Shown piece by piece: positions 52,479 to 62,455 of a stretch of 64,000 nucleotides of DNA (positions are counted from its first letter, which is position 1; every line of letters begins with the position of its first letter). The DNA is from Desulfothermus sp964427155 (GTDB taxonomy: Bacteria > Desulfobacterota > Desulfovibrionia > Desulfovibrionales > Desulfothermaceae). Position numbers and translations under genes: made by a program. The DNA lies in contig CAYRSC010000015.1 of assembly GCA_964427155.1 (NCBI GenBank), forward strand, positions 1 through 64,000, given 5' to 3'. Below the pieces are notes generated by a model. The model was not told the DNA's origin and did not search any database. It worked only from the letters and a program-made list of their open reading frames with translations.

Positions 52479-54059
52479 ATGGCAGATGCTGGGGCTATGC
52501 CTAAAGTGAACAAGTGGGTGGTGGCATTGACCGTAATTTTACCCACTTTCATAGAGGTAATGGATACCAGTGTGGTAAATGTGTCTCTCCCCCATATCCA
52601 GGGAGGGCTAAATGCAGGACTGGATGAATCCACATGGGTACTCACCTCCTATCTAGTATCAAATGCGGTAATAATACCCATCACAGGGTGGCTCTCCACC
52701 TTTTTTGGAAGAAAGAAATATCTTATCGCATCCATTATACTCTTTACTGTGAGCTCTATGCTCTGTGGAAGTGCCCCCACCCTGGAGATACTCATCCTCG
52801 CTAGGATCCTTCAGGGAATTGGGGGAGGTGCCCTTCAACCTATCTCCCAGGCCATACTCCTGGAGACCTTTCCAAAGGAAGAGCATGGAATGGCAATGGC
52901 CATGTTTGGAATGGGGGTAGTGCTCGCTCCCACCATAGGGCCAGTGGTAGGAGGGTGGATAACAGATAATTTGTCCTGGAGGTGGGTGTTTTATATAAAC
53001 TTTCCCATAGGGTTGCTCTCTGTATTTATGACCCTGTTCTTTATCTTTGATCCTCCTTATCTAAAGGATTCAGAGAACAAAGATGTAAGCTACATTACTA
53101 TTGCACTTCTCTTTATATGGGTGGGATGTCTCCAGGTGGTCTTGGACAAGGGCCAGAGGGAAGATTGGTTTCATTCCCACTTTATTGTGGTGCTTACAAT
53201 CATCTCAGTGGTTTGTTTTTTGATATATGTGGTAAGAGAACTCTCCTCTAAAAAGCCCATACTTGACCTATCAGTATTTACAGATCGTGCCTTTTTTACA
53301 GGAAATCTCATAATGTTTACTGCCTTTATGTCCTTTTTTGGAAGCATTGTCCTTCTACCCCTTTTTCTCCAGAACCTTATGGGATATACTGCCATGTGGG
53401 CGGGCCTTGTGCTGGGGCCCAGTGGATTGGCGAGCCTCATTGTGATGTTTTTTGTGGGACGTTTATTAAATAAGGGGTTTCCTGCCTATCTCCTCTTGAT
53501 GTTTGGCATGGCCCTTATCTCCTTTTCTGTGATAGAGATGGGAAGATTTACCCTGGATGCAGGTTTCTGGGAGTTATGCTGGCCCCGGGTGATTCAGTCT
53601 GCGGGTATGGGCATGTTTTTTGTTCCACTTACTGCAGCCACGTATGTAAACATTCCCAAGGAGAAAATGGGAAATGCCTCCAGTATATTTAATCTGTTGC
53701 GAAATCTGGGGAGTAGTTTTGGTACCGCCCTGGCCACCACATATCTCTCCCGAAGCGAACAGTTCAACCAGAATATGCTCGTGAAAAATATGGTACCTTT
53801 TCGTCAGGAATTTATCCATGCATGGGACATGGTAAGAAACCTTTTACATGACCCCTGTCTCTATCCCACATATGGATCAAAGAGCCTTTATCTCATCTAC
53901 ATGGAGCTGAGAAGACAGGCAGGGATGCTGGCCTTCAACGATAGCTTTATATTTTTAGGTACAATGACCATGTTTTTGATTCCTCTAACGCTCCTCTTAA
54001 GAGAGACCCATATAAAAAAAGAAGGGGAAGAAGGGGAACTGCCCCATGCTTACCATTAG
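52479..54059 (+). CDS. EmrB-type MFS drug exporter (DHA2, 14 helices)
   Basis: 526 residues with about fourteen membrane helices. DHA2 motifs are DTSVVNVSLPHIQGGL (about 24-39) and GWLSTFFGRKKYLI (motif A, about 69-82), with GIGGGALQPISQAI near 110. It expels hydrophobic compounds through EmrA and TolC using proton motive force. It follows the EmrA gene by 10 bases and overlaps the small zinc-ribbon gene by 14. Confidence 0.92.
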   Translation: MADAGAMPKVNKWVVALTVILPTFIEVMDTSVVNVSLPHIQGGLNAGLDESTWVLTSYLVSNAVIIPITGWLSTFFGRKKYLIASIILFTVSSMLCGSAPTLEILILARILQGIGGGALQPISQAILLETFPKEEHGMAMAMFGMGVVLAPTIGPVVGGWITDNLSWRWVFYINFPIGLLSVFMTLFFIFDPPYLKDSENKDVSYITIALLFIWVGCLQVVLDKGQREDWFHSHFIVVLTIISVVCFLIYVVRELSSKKPILDLSVFTDRAFFTGNLIMFTAFMSFFGSIVLLPLFLQNLMGYTAMWAGLVLGPSGLASLIVMFFVGRLLNKGFPAYLLLMFGMALISFSVIEMGRFTLDAGFWELCWPRVIQSAGMGMFFVPLTAATYVNIPKEKMGNASSIFNLLRNLGSSFGTALATTYLSRSEQFNQNMLVKNMVPFRQEFIHAWDMVRNLLHDPCLYPTYGSKSLYLIYMELRRQAGMLAFNDSFIFLGTMTMFLIPLTLLLRETHIKKEGEEGELPHAYH

Positions 54060-54276
54060 GTGTGCGCGATGTAAAAAAAAGCTCTGGAAATATCGCAAGA
54101 TAGGAAAAGGCGAAGTGCTTAGGTGCCATAAGGATAGGATTACACGTATGTATCATGCGGTATATAGGGATAAAAGGATATGGTGTAAATGCGGGGCAGT
54201 AATAGGAATAGACAAGGGGAGATTCTACAAGATGATAGCAAAGAATTTCACCTACTCAGGGACCAAAGAGCCGTAA
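54046..54276 (+). CDS. small zinc-ribbon-like protein, 76 residues
   Basis: 76 residues, basic. Cys pairs RCARCKKKLWKY (C6, C9) and WCKCGAVIG (C47, C49), with C27 between them, look like a zinc ribbon. The start lies inside the EmrB gene (14-base overlap), so it is translated from the efflux transcript. I do not recognise a family function; it could be a nucleic-acid-binding or assembly factor. Confidence 0.65.
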   Translation: MLTIRCARCKKKLWKYRKIGKGEVLRCHKDRITRMYHAVYRDKRIWCKCGAVIGIDKGRFYKMIAKNFTYSGTKEP

Positions 54277-54313
54277 GGACATGATAAAATTAGGACTCTC
54301 CCCTGTCTTTATC

Positions 54314-55612
54314 TTAATCTTCTTCACGCCTGTCAATCAACCTCTTACTCTTGGCAAAGGTACGAGGAAGGCTTCCATGATCCACTATCTCCACCTCCCC
54401 CCGTACCAGAAGTTTTTTCCTAAGCTCTTGAGATATCTTTTGGGCCAGATGGGGATCCACCTCCTTTGTAGAGGATGGATTCCTCTCTACCTTAAGCACC
54501 ATGTGGTCCACCCCCTTATTCCTGGTTAACACTATTTGATATTCACTGCTGATCTCTGGAAAGACCTCCAGGACCTCTGCTATCTGGCCTGGATATATAT
54601 TTACCCCCCTGAATATAAACATATCGTCAGATCGACCTAATATCTTATCATGTCTTGGGAGGAGAGAACCACATTCACACTGTCCCCCTATAAGCCTGCA
54701 AAGATCTCTGGTCCTATATCTTATAAGGGGAGATGCCTCTTTCTTTAGGGTGGTGACCACCATCTCTCCCACCTCGCCTTCTTCCACTGGTTCAAGGGTG
54801 GTGGGGTCTATGATCTCCAGGATAAATATGTCTGCCCAGTAGTGGATGCCCCTATGAGCACGACACTCAAGACCTGTGCCCGGTCCATAGAGCTCTGTCA
54901 TTCCAGGGATGTCAAAACTATCCTCCAATCCCAGCATCTCCTCAATCCTCTTTCTCATCTTGGGAGTATGGGGTTCTGCCCCAAATATGGCTCGTCTCAA
55001 GGAGATCTCCTTACCTGAAACTCCCATCTTCTCCACCTCTTCCGCCAGTAAAAGGGCCATAGAAGCAGTGGAGCACAGACACGTTGGTCTAAGGTCCATG
55101 AGAAACTGTAGCTGAATCTCCAGATTTCCCGGCCCCACAGGAAGGGCCATGGCCCCAAAGTGCTCACATCCCAATTGAAAACCCACTCCAGCGGTCCACA
55201 AGCCATATCCCACTGCTATCTGAACCCTATCCTCTTTTCCCAATCCAGCCATCTCAAAACACCTTGCCATCATATTCTTCCAGACCTCCACATCTGCTGC
55301 AGTATAGGCAAGTATCTTCCTCTTTCCAGTGGTTCCAGAAGATGCATGGATCCTTACCACCTTTTCCAGAGGCACAGACAAAAAGGGAAAGGGATAATTT
55401 TCCCTCAGGTCTTCTGCTGTAGTAAAGGGAAGATGCCTTATGTCCTCCAGGGATCTAATATCCTCAGGAGAAATACCCGCATCTTTGAACCTCTTTCTAT
55501 AGAATTCACATCCCTTATAGGCATGAGAAACCGTGAATTTAAGACCTTCCAACTGGATTTTATAAAGCTCCTCTTCAGAAGAAAACTCCGGTAAGAACCT
55601 ATATCTACTCAT
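54314..55612 (-). CDS. phenylacetate-CoA ligase-family enzyme
   Basis: 432 residues, the PaaK length. Adenylation motif HASSGTTGKRKIL (about 89-101), MTELYGPGTGLEC (about 238-250) and IRYRTRDLC, with a short C-terminal lid containing FRGVNIYPGQI. It activates aryl- or arylacetic acids with ATP and CoA; phenylacetate and its hydroxylated forms are typical. No other aromatic-degradation gene is next to it. Confidence 0.9.
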   Translation of the reverse strand: MSRYRFLPEFSSEEELYKIQLEGLKFTVSHAYKGCEFYRKRFKDAGISPEDIRSLEDIRHLPFTTAEDLRENYPFPFLSVPLEKVVRIHASSGTTGKRKILAYTAADVEVWKNMMARCFEMAGLGKEDRVQIAVGYGLWTAGVGFQLGCEHFGAMALPVGPGNLEIQLQFLMDLRPTCLCSTASMALLLAEEVEKMGVSGKEISLRRAIFGAEPHTPKMRKRIEEMLGLEDSFDIPGMTELYGPGTGLECRAHRGIHYWADIFILEIIDPTTLEPVEEGEVGEMVVTTLKKEASPLIRYRTRDLCRLIGGQCECGSLLPRHDKILGRSDDMFIFRGVNIYPGQIAEVLEVFPEISSEYQIVLTRNKGVDHMVLKVERNPSSTKEVDPHLAQKISQELRKKLLVRGEVEIVDHGSLPRTFAKSKRLIDRREED

Positions 55613-55628
55613 GGTTTAATTATCCCCC

Positions 55629-56402
55629 TTAGGTGTATAGTTTTAAGATTGCATCTTTAAATAGGATAAAGGTCATTGCACCCATACACAAAAATGGACC
55701 AAATGGTATTTTTGTTGACATTCCTTCAGAGGAGTCCTTTATTAGATATATAATACTGGCAAGTAGCCCGGTAAGGGCACCAAAAAATACCACAAAGGGA
55801 ATTGCATAGACTCCAAGTAGTGCCCCTATTAATATCATAAGTTTTATATCTCCTCCTCCCATTCCCTCAATACCTCTTAGCCCTTTATATAATTTTTGGA
55901 TAATAAAAAAGATACCAGCTCCCATAATGGCACCAAGTGCAGATTCTATAAAAGAAATGTCTAAAAAGTGCGATACAGCAAAAGCCAATATTGCACCAGG
56001 TATAGTAATAATATCTGGAAGTATGTAGGAAATGAAATCAATAAAGCTCATAATAATAAATAGTCCACCAAATATAAGATAAATTAAATATGGGACAGAT
56101 AGGCCAAACTTCCATGCAATAGAAAGAGACCATAGCCCAGAGATTATCTCTACAATAGGGTAGAGGGGTGATATGTCTTCACCACAGGCGTGACATTTCC
56201 CCCTTAAGATAATAAAACTCACTACCGGAATATTTTCCCACCAGGAGAGCCTGTGTCCACATTTGGGGCAATGAGAAGGGGGAGAGACTATAGACTCCCC
56301 CCACAGATATCTATGGATGCACACATTATAGAAACTTCCCAGGCACAGACCTAGTATAAGGGAGAATATGCGAAATATGAGGGGACTTATATTTATATCC
56401 AC
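55629..56402 (-). CDS. type IV prepilin peptidase (PilD family)
   Basis: 257 residues. Four Cys in CPKCGHRLSWWENIP and GKCHACGEDIS (about 44-80) form the zinc-type motif of bifunctional PilD. Catalytic Asp residues are in SFIDFISYILPD (about 120-131) and GMGGGDIKLM (about 181-190), with about eight membrane helices. It cleaves leader peptides of type IV pilins and type II secretion pseudopilins and methylates them. The gene is AT-rich over much of its length. Confidence 0.93.
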   Translation of the reverse strand: MDINISPLIFRIFSLILGLCLGSFYNVCIHRYLWGESIVSPPSHCPKCGHRLSWWENIPVVSFIILRGKCHACGEDISPLYPIVEIISGLWSLSIAWKFGLSVPYLIYLIFGGLFIIMSFIDFISYILPDIITIPGAILAFAVSHFLDISFIESALGAIMGAGIFFIIQKLYKGLRGIEGMGGGDIKLMILIGALLGVYAIPFVVFFGALTGLLASIIYLIKDSSEGMSTKIPFGPFLCMGAMTFILFKDAILKLYT

Positions 56403-56412
56403 AGTGATTTTC

Positions 56413-59406
56413 CTAAAAATCCAAGGTCTTTTTCCAACATCTTCTAAGGATATCTACCTCTTCATCAATGACCTTTTCCCCCTTAAGCTTCATGTGTAAG
56501 GATTTGGTGCCAGTGACCTCTCCTATGAGGGCATAGCACTGTCCTTTAAACAAGGACTCAAAGTCCCTGCGATTCTCAGGGGGGACACACACTATAAATC
56601 TAGATGGGGTCTCGCTATACAATATCTTCTCAACCTCCATATCTTCGCACACAGGCACCTCTCCCAGTTCAATAATCGCCCCCAGGTCCCCTCCTATGGC
56701 CATCTCTGCAAGGGATACTCCCAGTCCCCCATCAGAGATGTCATGGCAGGCAGAGATAATCCCCTGAGCAATAGCTTGATGTAGGCAGAAAAATCTCTTT
56801 CTGGCGGAAAGCACATCCACCTGGGGTATAAGGCCGGAGGAGAGGTGAAACTCCCTACAAAATTCTGTGCATCCCATTTCATCCCTGGTAATACCCAGGA
56901 TATATATGAGATCCCCTTTATTTTTAAAGTCAGAGGTGGTGGTCCTTGAGACATCAGGGATTACTCCAATAAGGGAAAACAGCACTGTAGGGGGAATGGA
57001 TATCTTTATCTCTCCCATGACATAGTCATTTTTCATGGAATCCTTACCCGAGATGCACGGGACGCCAAAGGCGTTACAGAAGTGAAAAAGGGCCTGATTT
57101 GCCCTAACCAGCATGGCCAGTTTTTTGTGTCCATCTGGGTTGGTCTCAGACTGGATGGGATCACACCAACAAAAATTGTCTACCCCTGCCATGTAGGCGG
57201 GATCTGCTCCCACACTCACTGCATTCCTTATGGCCTCGTCTATTGCCCATGCCATCATCCAGTAGGTATCCACATCACTGAACCTGGGACATATCCCATT
57301 AGAGACAACTATCCCCCTCCTTTTATCCAGAATGGGCCTTATTACTGCGGCATCAGAGGGTCCATCTAGCCACTGACCCACCAAAGGCTTTATAACGCTT
57401 CCTCCCTGTACCTCATGATCGTACTGACGAATTACATACTCCTTGGAACATATATTCAACCTGGAGAGCATCCTCTTTAAGATCTCTTCTCCTCCTATCT
57501 CCTTTACCCGTGAGGGGATAGCAATCCTCTTCTGGTTCACAGGCTCCCATACTGCCTCTAGTTCCATCTGAGGTACTCCCTTATGAAAGAACTCCATGTC
57601 CAGTTCCGCCACAATCCTATCCCCATACCTTACCCTGAAGAATCCAGAATCATTAAATCTTCCAAGTACAGTAGCTTCCACATCCATCTCACGGGCCAGG
57701 GAGAGGAATCTATCCACATGCTGGGGAGGCACTGCAACACTCATCCTTTCCTGGGCCTCTGATAAGAGGATCTCCCAGGGCATAAGGCCATCATATTTTA
57801 AGGGCACCAGGGAAAGGTCTATTTCACATCCCCCAGGGTCCTGGGCCATTTCTCCCATAGAGGAGGAAAGACCACCTGCCCCATTGTCTGTTATGGCATT
57901 GTATAGGCCAAGGTCCCTTGCCCTCATCAAAAAGTCATACATCTTCCTCTGGGTGATTGGATCTCCTATCTGCACTGCAGTGGCAGGGGAGCCCTCATGT
58001 AGGGCCTCGGAGGAAAAGGTGGCCCCATGGATGCCATCCTTTCCCACTCTTCCCCCTACCATTATAGCGTAATCTCCTGGGAGTGCACTTTTTTCATGGG
58101 AGGGCCTTCCCTTTATCCTGGAAGGCATAATACCCACTGTACCACAAAAGACCAGGGGTTTTCCCAGATACCTCTCATCAAAGACCAGTGCCCCATTTAC
58201 AGTGGGAATACCAGACTGATTTCCCCCATCCTCAACTCCCTTTCTAACCCCCTCCAATACCCGGCGGGGATGGAGGAGTCTGGGAGGAAGTTTACCCTTA
58301 TAAAAGGGGGATGCAAAACAAAATACATCAGTATTACAGATAAGATTGGCACCCAACCCTGTTCCCATGGGGTCTCTATTCACTCCTACTATACCAGTGA
58401 GGGCCCCTCCGTATGGGTCCAGGGCCGAAGGACTGTTGTGTGTCTCTACCTTTATACACAGGCTGTAATCCTCATCAAATCTTATTACTCCTGCATTGTC
58501 TTTAAAGACAGAAAGACAAAAGTCTTTCTCACCCATGCGTTTCCTTATAATCTCAGTGGAGCCCTGGATGTACGTCTTAAAGAGGCTATTGATCTCAAAA
58601 CTGCGACCTGTGAATCTGTCCACATAAGAGATCCTGGAATTGAATATCTTGTGTTTACAATGCTCTGACCATGTCTGGGCAATAGCCTCTATTTCAACAT
58701 CAGTGGGTTCTGGACCAATTCCTATCTCTTCCCTGTGTCTCCTCACCTCCTCCCTGGAATAATATTCCTTTATGGCCCTCATTTCTCTTATATCCAGTGC
58801 CAGCACCCTTTGCCTGCTTAATCTTAGAAGGTCTTCATCCCCCATTGAGAAGATGGGTATTTTATCCACCCTATCGGTGGCCTGACCTGTGACCCGCGGT
58901 ATCCTTCTGTTAAATTCAGGTTCAAGGGCCCACTCTTTCCCACTTTTTATGAAAAACTCTTCTATGAGTTCATTGCAGAGGAAGTCCCTGGCAATGGAGA
59001 CCACATCTCCCTGAGATAGCCTTCCCTCCAGGAGGTACTGTGTGGAATAATATACGTTAAACAACCTCTCTCCAAGGGACAGTCCATTAACAATGGCCTC
59101 TTTTGCCACCCGACCCTCATTGTCTGTAACCCCTGGACGGAAGCCTATCTCCAGTATCCAATCAAAGGTACCCTCCACTGGAGCAAGGGAACAGATGTGT
59201 AATACAGGGTCATGGAGGATGGCCTTTTTCACCACCTCTTCCACCTCTTCTTCCAGGAGTCCCACAATAGTATAGATGCGAGATAATCTTATGTTATCCA
59301 CCTCTATGCCAAGGTCCCTTTTTATCTGGGTACATAAGGACCTTCCTCTCACGTCCTCTATTGTATCTTTTAACCATATTGAAATCCTGAAGACGTCTTC
59401 CATCAT
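56413..59406 (-). CDS. purL: phosphoribosylformylglycinamidine synthase, PurS-PurL fusion without glutaminase
   Basis: 997 residues: a PurS-like N-terminal region (about 1-160), the PurL linker with QTWSEHCKHKIF (about 245-256), and duplicated AIR-synthase domains including VETHNSPSALDPYGGA (about 319-334) and GISACHDISDGGLGVSLAEM-type segments near 905. There is no C-terminal glutaminase domain, so a separate PurQ must supply ammonia. It catalyses the ATP-dependent fourth step of purine synthesis. It is 10 bases upstream of the prepilin peptidase gene. Confidence 0.93.
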   Translation of the reverse strand: MMEDVFRISIWLKDTIEDVRGRSLCTQIKRDLGIEVDNIRLSRIYTIVGLLEEEVEEVVKKAILHDPVLHICSLAPVEGTFDWILEIGFRPGVTDNEGRVAKEAIVNGLSLGERLFNVYYSTQYLLEGRLSQGDVVSIARDFLCNELIEEFFIKSGKEWALEPEFNRRIPRVTGQATDRVDKIPIFSMGDEDLLRLSRQRVLALDIREMRAIKEYYSREEVRRHREEIGIGPEPTDVEIEAIAQTWSEHCKHKIFNSRISYVDRFTGRSFEINSLFKTYIQGSTEIIRKRMGEKDFCLSVFKDNAGVIRFDEDYSLCIKVETHNSPSALDPYGGALTGIVGVNRDPMGTGLGANLICNTDVFCFASPFYKGKLPPRLLHPRRVLEGVRKGVEDGGNQSGIPTVNGALVFDERYLGKPLVFCGTVGIMPSRIKGRPSHEKSALPGDYAIMVGGRVGKDGIHGATFSSEALHEGSPATAVQIGDPITQRKMYDFLMRARDLGLYNAITDNGAGGLSSSMGEMAQDPGGCEIDLSLVPLKYDGLMPWEILLSEAQERMSVAVPPQHVDRFLSLAREMDVEATVLGRFNDSGFFRVRYGDRIVAELDMEFFHKGVPQMELEAVWEPVNQKRIAIPSRVKEIGGEEILKRMLSRLNICSKEYVIRQYDHEVQGGSVIKPLVGQWLDGPSDAAVIRPILDKRRGIVVSNGICPRFSDVDTYWMMAWAIDEAIRNAVSVGADPAYMAGVDNFCWCDPIQSETNPDGHKKLAMLVRANQALFHFCNAFGVPCISGKDSMKNDYVMGEIKISIPPTVLFSLIGVIPDVSRTTTSDFKNKGDLIYILGITRDEMGCTEFCREFHLSSGLIPQVDVLSARKRFFCLHQAIAQGIISACHDISDGGLGVSLAEMAIGGDLGAIIELGEVPVCEDMEVEKILYSETPSRFIVCVPPENRRDFESLFKGQCYALIGEVTGTKSLHMKLKGEKVIDEEVDILRRCWKKTLDF

Positions 59407-59488
59407 TTACCCCTTATTTACTTCTGTTATATGGAAGATGCTAATTTAAACCAGGAGAAAAAAACCATCAAGCATTATTTCTCCCCAC

Positions 59489-60922
59489 CTAGAGATAAGG
59501 GGTAAAGAGCCAGCACAGAGAGTCCCGGATACGCTGAAGAAAAGGACGGGCATCTACCTCGGAGAGGGTAATCTCCCGGGAGGAAGAAATGGTTGAGAGG
59601 ATGTGTTCAGATAATTGGACCCCCAGTTTTTCAGAAAAGTTTTCCACCACCAGTTCAAAATTTAATCTGAGACTTCTATAGTCTAAGTTTGCCGAGCCTA
59701 TTATGGAATAATAGCTATCCACTACAAAGAGTTTGGAGTGACAAAAGGGAGGAGGTTGGTAATAGACCTTCACCCCATAGATGAGAAGCTCCCACAGCAT
59801 ATTCCTTGTGGCCCAGTGTACAAAGGGGATATTATTTTTTTCCGGAAGCACAATGCGTACATCCACCCCTCTGAGGGCCGCAGACTGAAGGGCGCCAATT
59901 ATTTCCCTGCTGGGAAGAAAATAGGGGTTCATTATATAGATGGACTCCTTTGCCTCTGAGATGGCCCCAATGAGGACTACAGTTAAGGAATTGAGGTCAT
60001 CATCTGGTCCCACAGAAATGGCCCTGCACATTGAATCTCCCTCACAAGAAGAGGGAATCCTCTCCTTGAAGAGGGATTGACCTGAGCAAAAAAACCAGTC
60101 GCGACAAAATATATTTTCCAATTGAATAACAATGGGTCCTTTAAACCGAAAGTGTATATCCCTAATGGAGGAACGTCTTCCCACAAGGTGTCTATCTCTG
60201 ATATTCATTCCTCCTGTAAAGGCCACCTCTTCGTCCACCACCAATATCTTACGATGGTTTCTAAGATTTATAAGGGGAGAAGGGGGATAGAGGCGAGGGG
60301 GCAAAAATCTCACAAAGTTTATCCCCTCCTGAAGGAGAAATCTTCCAATAGGGGGATAGGAGTACCATTCCCCTATGCCATCAATAATGACCCTTACATC
60401 CACCCCCCTTTTCTGGGCATGAGACAGGGCATCCACAAATTCTCTTCCCACCTCCCCCTTTTCAAAGATATAGCTCTCTAGATGCACAAAATTCTTTGCC
60501 CCTTTAATGGCATTTAACATGGCAGGATACGCATGGTCTCCATTGTAAAGGACATCCACCTGATTGTCACTGACCAGGGGGAATTCTGAGACAGAATCAG
60601 ATACCCGAGCTATGTGGTGAAAGTCTCCAGAAACAATATAGTATCTAAGGCCTGGATGGTCTGTAAAGGCATGGCCTGGTCTGTTTATGGTCCTGTCCTG
60701 TTTAAGTTCAGGCCAGAACCAGCGTATTTTTTTTGCCTTGAGCTTTACACGGTTTATTCCAAAGAGAAAGTACACAATGGTGCCCAGAGGGGGAAGGGCC
60801 AGACAGATTACAATCCATGCCCAGGCCGCCCTGGGGTCCTTTTTATATACCAGAGCATGAATGGCCCCCAGCATCTGGATAGAAAATATAAGGGCTCCCA
60901 CTACAATGGTGAAGTTACTCAT
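59489..60922 (-). CDS. cls: cardiolipin synthase (phospholipase D family)
   Basis: 477 residues. Two N-terminal membrane helices (about 4-55) are followed by two HKD motifs, HRKILVVDEEVAFTGGMN (about 221-238) and HSKLFVVDSYYSIIGSANLD (about 393-412). It condenses two phosphatidylglycerols to cardiolipin. It follows livF by 11 bases on the same strand but is probably not functionally linked to the transporter. About 80 bases before purL show no feature. Confidence 0.92.
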   Translation of the reverse strand: MSNFTIVVGALIFSIQMLGAIHALVYKKDPRAAWAWIVICLALPPLGTIVYFLFGINRVKLKAKKIRWFWPELKQDRTINRPGHAFTDHPGLRYYIVSGDFHHIARVSDSVSEFPLVSDNQVDVLYNGDHAYPAMLNAIKGAKNFVHLESYIFEKGEVGREFVDALSHAQKRGVDVRVIIDGIGEWYSYPPIGRFLLQEGINFVRFLPPRLYPPSPLINLRNHRKILVVDEEVAFTGGMNIRDRHLVGRRSSIRDIHFRFKGPIVIQLENIFCRDWFFCSGQSLFKERIPSSCEGDSMCRAISVGPDDDLNSLTVVLIGAISEAKESIYIMNPYFLPSREIIGALQSAALRGVDVRIVLPEKNNIPFVHWATRNMLWELLIYGVKVYYQPPPFCHSKLFVVDSYYSIIGSANLDYRSLRLNFELVVENFSEKLGVQLSEHILSTISSSREITLSEVDARPFLQRIRDSLCWLFTPYL

Positions 60923-60933
60923 CTACATCTTCA

Positions 60934-61641
60934 TCAAAGGCCCAGATATGCCTTTTTTATGTCTTCGTTGTTTAGCAAATTTTCTGCAGAGTCCTGCATT
61001 ACAATCCTGCCATTTTCCATGACATATCCCCTATGTGCTATACGAAGGGCCTGATGTGCATTTTGTTCCACCAGAAAGATAGTGGTATTGTTCTCCTGGT
61101 TTATTCGTTCTATTATCTCAAATATCTGTTTTATGATAAGAGGGGCAAGACCAAGGGATGGTTCGTCCATAAGGAGGAGTCTGGGTCTTGCCATAAGAGC
61201 CCTGCCTATGGCCAGCATCTGTTGCTCACCACCGCTCAAAGTCCCCCCTTTTTGATGGCGTCTCTCCTTTAATATGGGGAATATCTCAAAGACGTATTCC
61301 AGGTCCTGTTTTATCCCCTTTTTGTCATTTCTAAGATAGGCCCCCATCTCCAGGTTTTCCAGGACAGTAAGTCTGGGAAATATGAGCCTCCCCTCGGGGA
61401 CCTGTACGATTCCCAGAGATACTATCTTTTCAGTGGAGAGAGATGTAATATCCCTATCTTCAAAGTATATCTTACCCCCAAGGGCTGGAACTACCCCGCA
61501 AATGGACATGAGGGTAGTGGTCTTGCCTGCCCCATTTGCTCCCAGAAGGGTGATTATTTCCCCTTCTTTTACCTCTAGAGAGACCTCAAACAATGCCTGA
61601 ATCTTTCCATAAAAGGTATTAATCTTCTCCAACCTAAGCAT
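60934..61641 (-). CDS. livF: branched-chain amino acid ABC transporter ATPase LivF
   Basis: 235 residues, the LivF length. Walker A GANGAGKTT (34-42), signature LSGGEQQM and Walker B LLMDEPSLGLAP. It powers uptake of leucine, isoleucine and valine. Its start overlaps the livG stop by eight bases. Confidence 0.94.
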   Translation of the reverse strand: MLRLEKINTFYGKIQALFEVSLEVKEGEIITLLGANGAGKTTTLMSICGVVPALGGKIYFEDRDITSLSTEKIVSLGIVQVPEGRLIFPRLTVLENLEMGAYLRNDKKGIKQDLEYVFEIFPILKERRHQKGGTLSGGEQQMLAIGRALMARPRLLLMDEPSLGLAPLIIKQIFEIIERINQENNTTIFLVEQNAHQALRIAHRGYVMENGRIVMQDSAENLLNNEDIKKAYLGL

Positions 61642-62434
61642 GTTCCTCTCCCAGATAGGCTTTTATTACTGCTGGATTCTCTCTCACCTCTGTGGGGGTG
61701 CCATGAGCCAGCATCTTCCCTGATTCCATTACATATACCCTGTCAGAAACGTTCATCACCAACTTCATGTCATGCTCAATAAGGAGTATGGCAACATCCT
61801 CTTCTCTACTTATCGTAAGTATGATCTCCCTGAGCTCCTGGGTCTCCTGGGGATTTAGACCTGCGGCAGGCTCATCTAGCAGGAGGAGAAGAGGATCTGT
61901 TGCCAGGGCGCGGGCTATCTCCAGTTTCTTCTGGGCCCCATAGGGAAGGTTTTTAGCCATTTCATTGGCAAACCTCTCTAGTTCCAATTTCTGGAGAAGA
62001 CCATAGCTGTATTCAATTATCTGCCTCTCTTCCTCTCTGGTCTTTTTCCCCTTAAATATTGCCCCTATTACCCACGCATGGGTCCTGCAGTGTCTTCCCA
62101 CCATTACATTTTCCAGGACTGTCATATTGGGGAATATACGGATATTTTGAAATGTCCTGGCAAGACCTATTTCTGTTATCTTGTTTGGTTTTAATCCATT
62201 AACCCTCTTCTTTTTCCCTTCTCTATAGACAAAGACATCGCCCTGGGTGGGTTTGTATATTCCCGTAATGCAGTTAAAAAAAGTGGTTTTTCCAGCACCA
62301 TTTGGACCAATAAGGGCCACGATCTCCTGGGGATATACCTGAAGGCTTACATTATCCAGGGCACGTAATCCCCCGAACTGCATGGAAATGGACTGCACAT
62401 CCAGGATGGGAGAAGAGTGTTTTTGTTTTTGCAT
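61634..62434 (-). CDS. livG: branched-chain amino acid ABC transporter ATPase LivG
   Basis: 266 residues. Walker A GPNGAGKTT (about 43-51), LARTFQNIRIFPNMTV typical of LivG, and LLLLDEPAAGLNPQE, with a signature loop (LPYGAQKK) that is the normal LivG variant. It is the second ATPase of the Liv system, in the order livH-livM-livG-livF. Confidence 0.94.
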   Translation of the reverse strand: MQKQKHSSPILDVQSISMQFGGLRALDNVSLQVYPQEIVALIGPNGAGKTTFFNCITGIYKPTQGDVFVYREGKKKRVNGLKPNKITEIGLARTFQNIRIFPNMTVLENVMVGRHCRTHAWVIGAIFKGKKTREEERQIIEYSYGLLQKLELERFANEMAKNLPYGAQKKLEIARALATDPLLLLLDEPAAGLNPQETQELREIILTISREEDVAILLIEHDMKLVMNVSDRVYVMESGKMLAHGTPTEVRENPAVIKAYLGEEHA

Positions 62435-62455
62435 TTTCCTCCACCTGTCCTGTTT

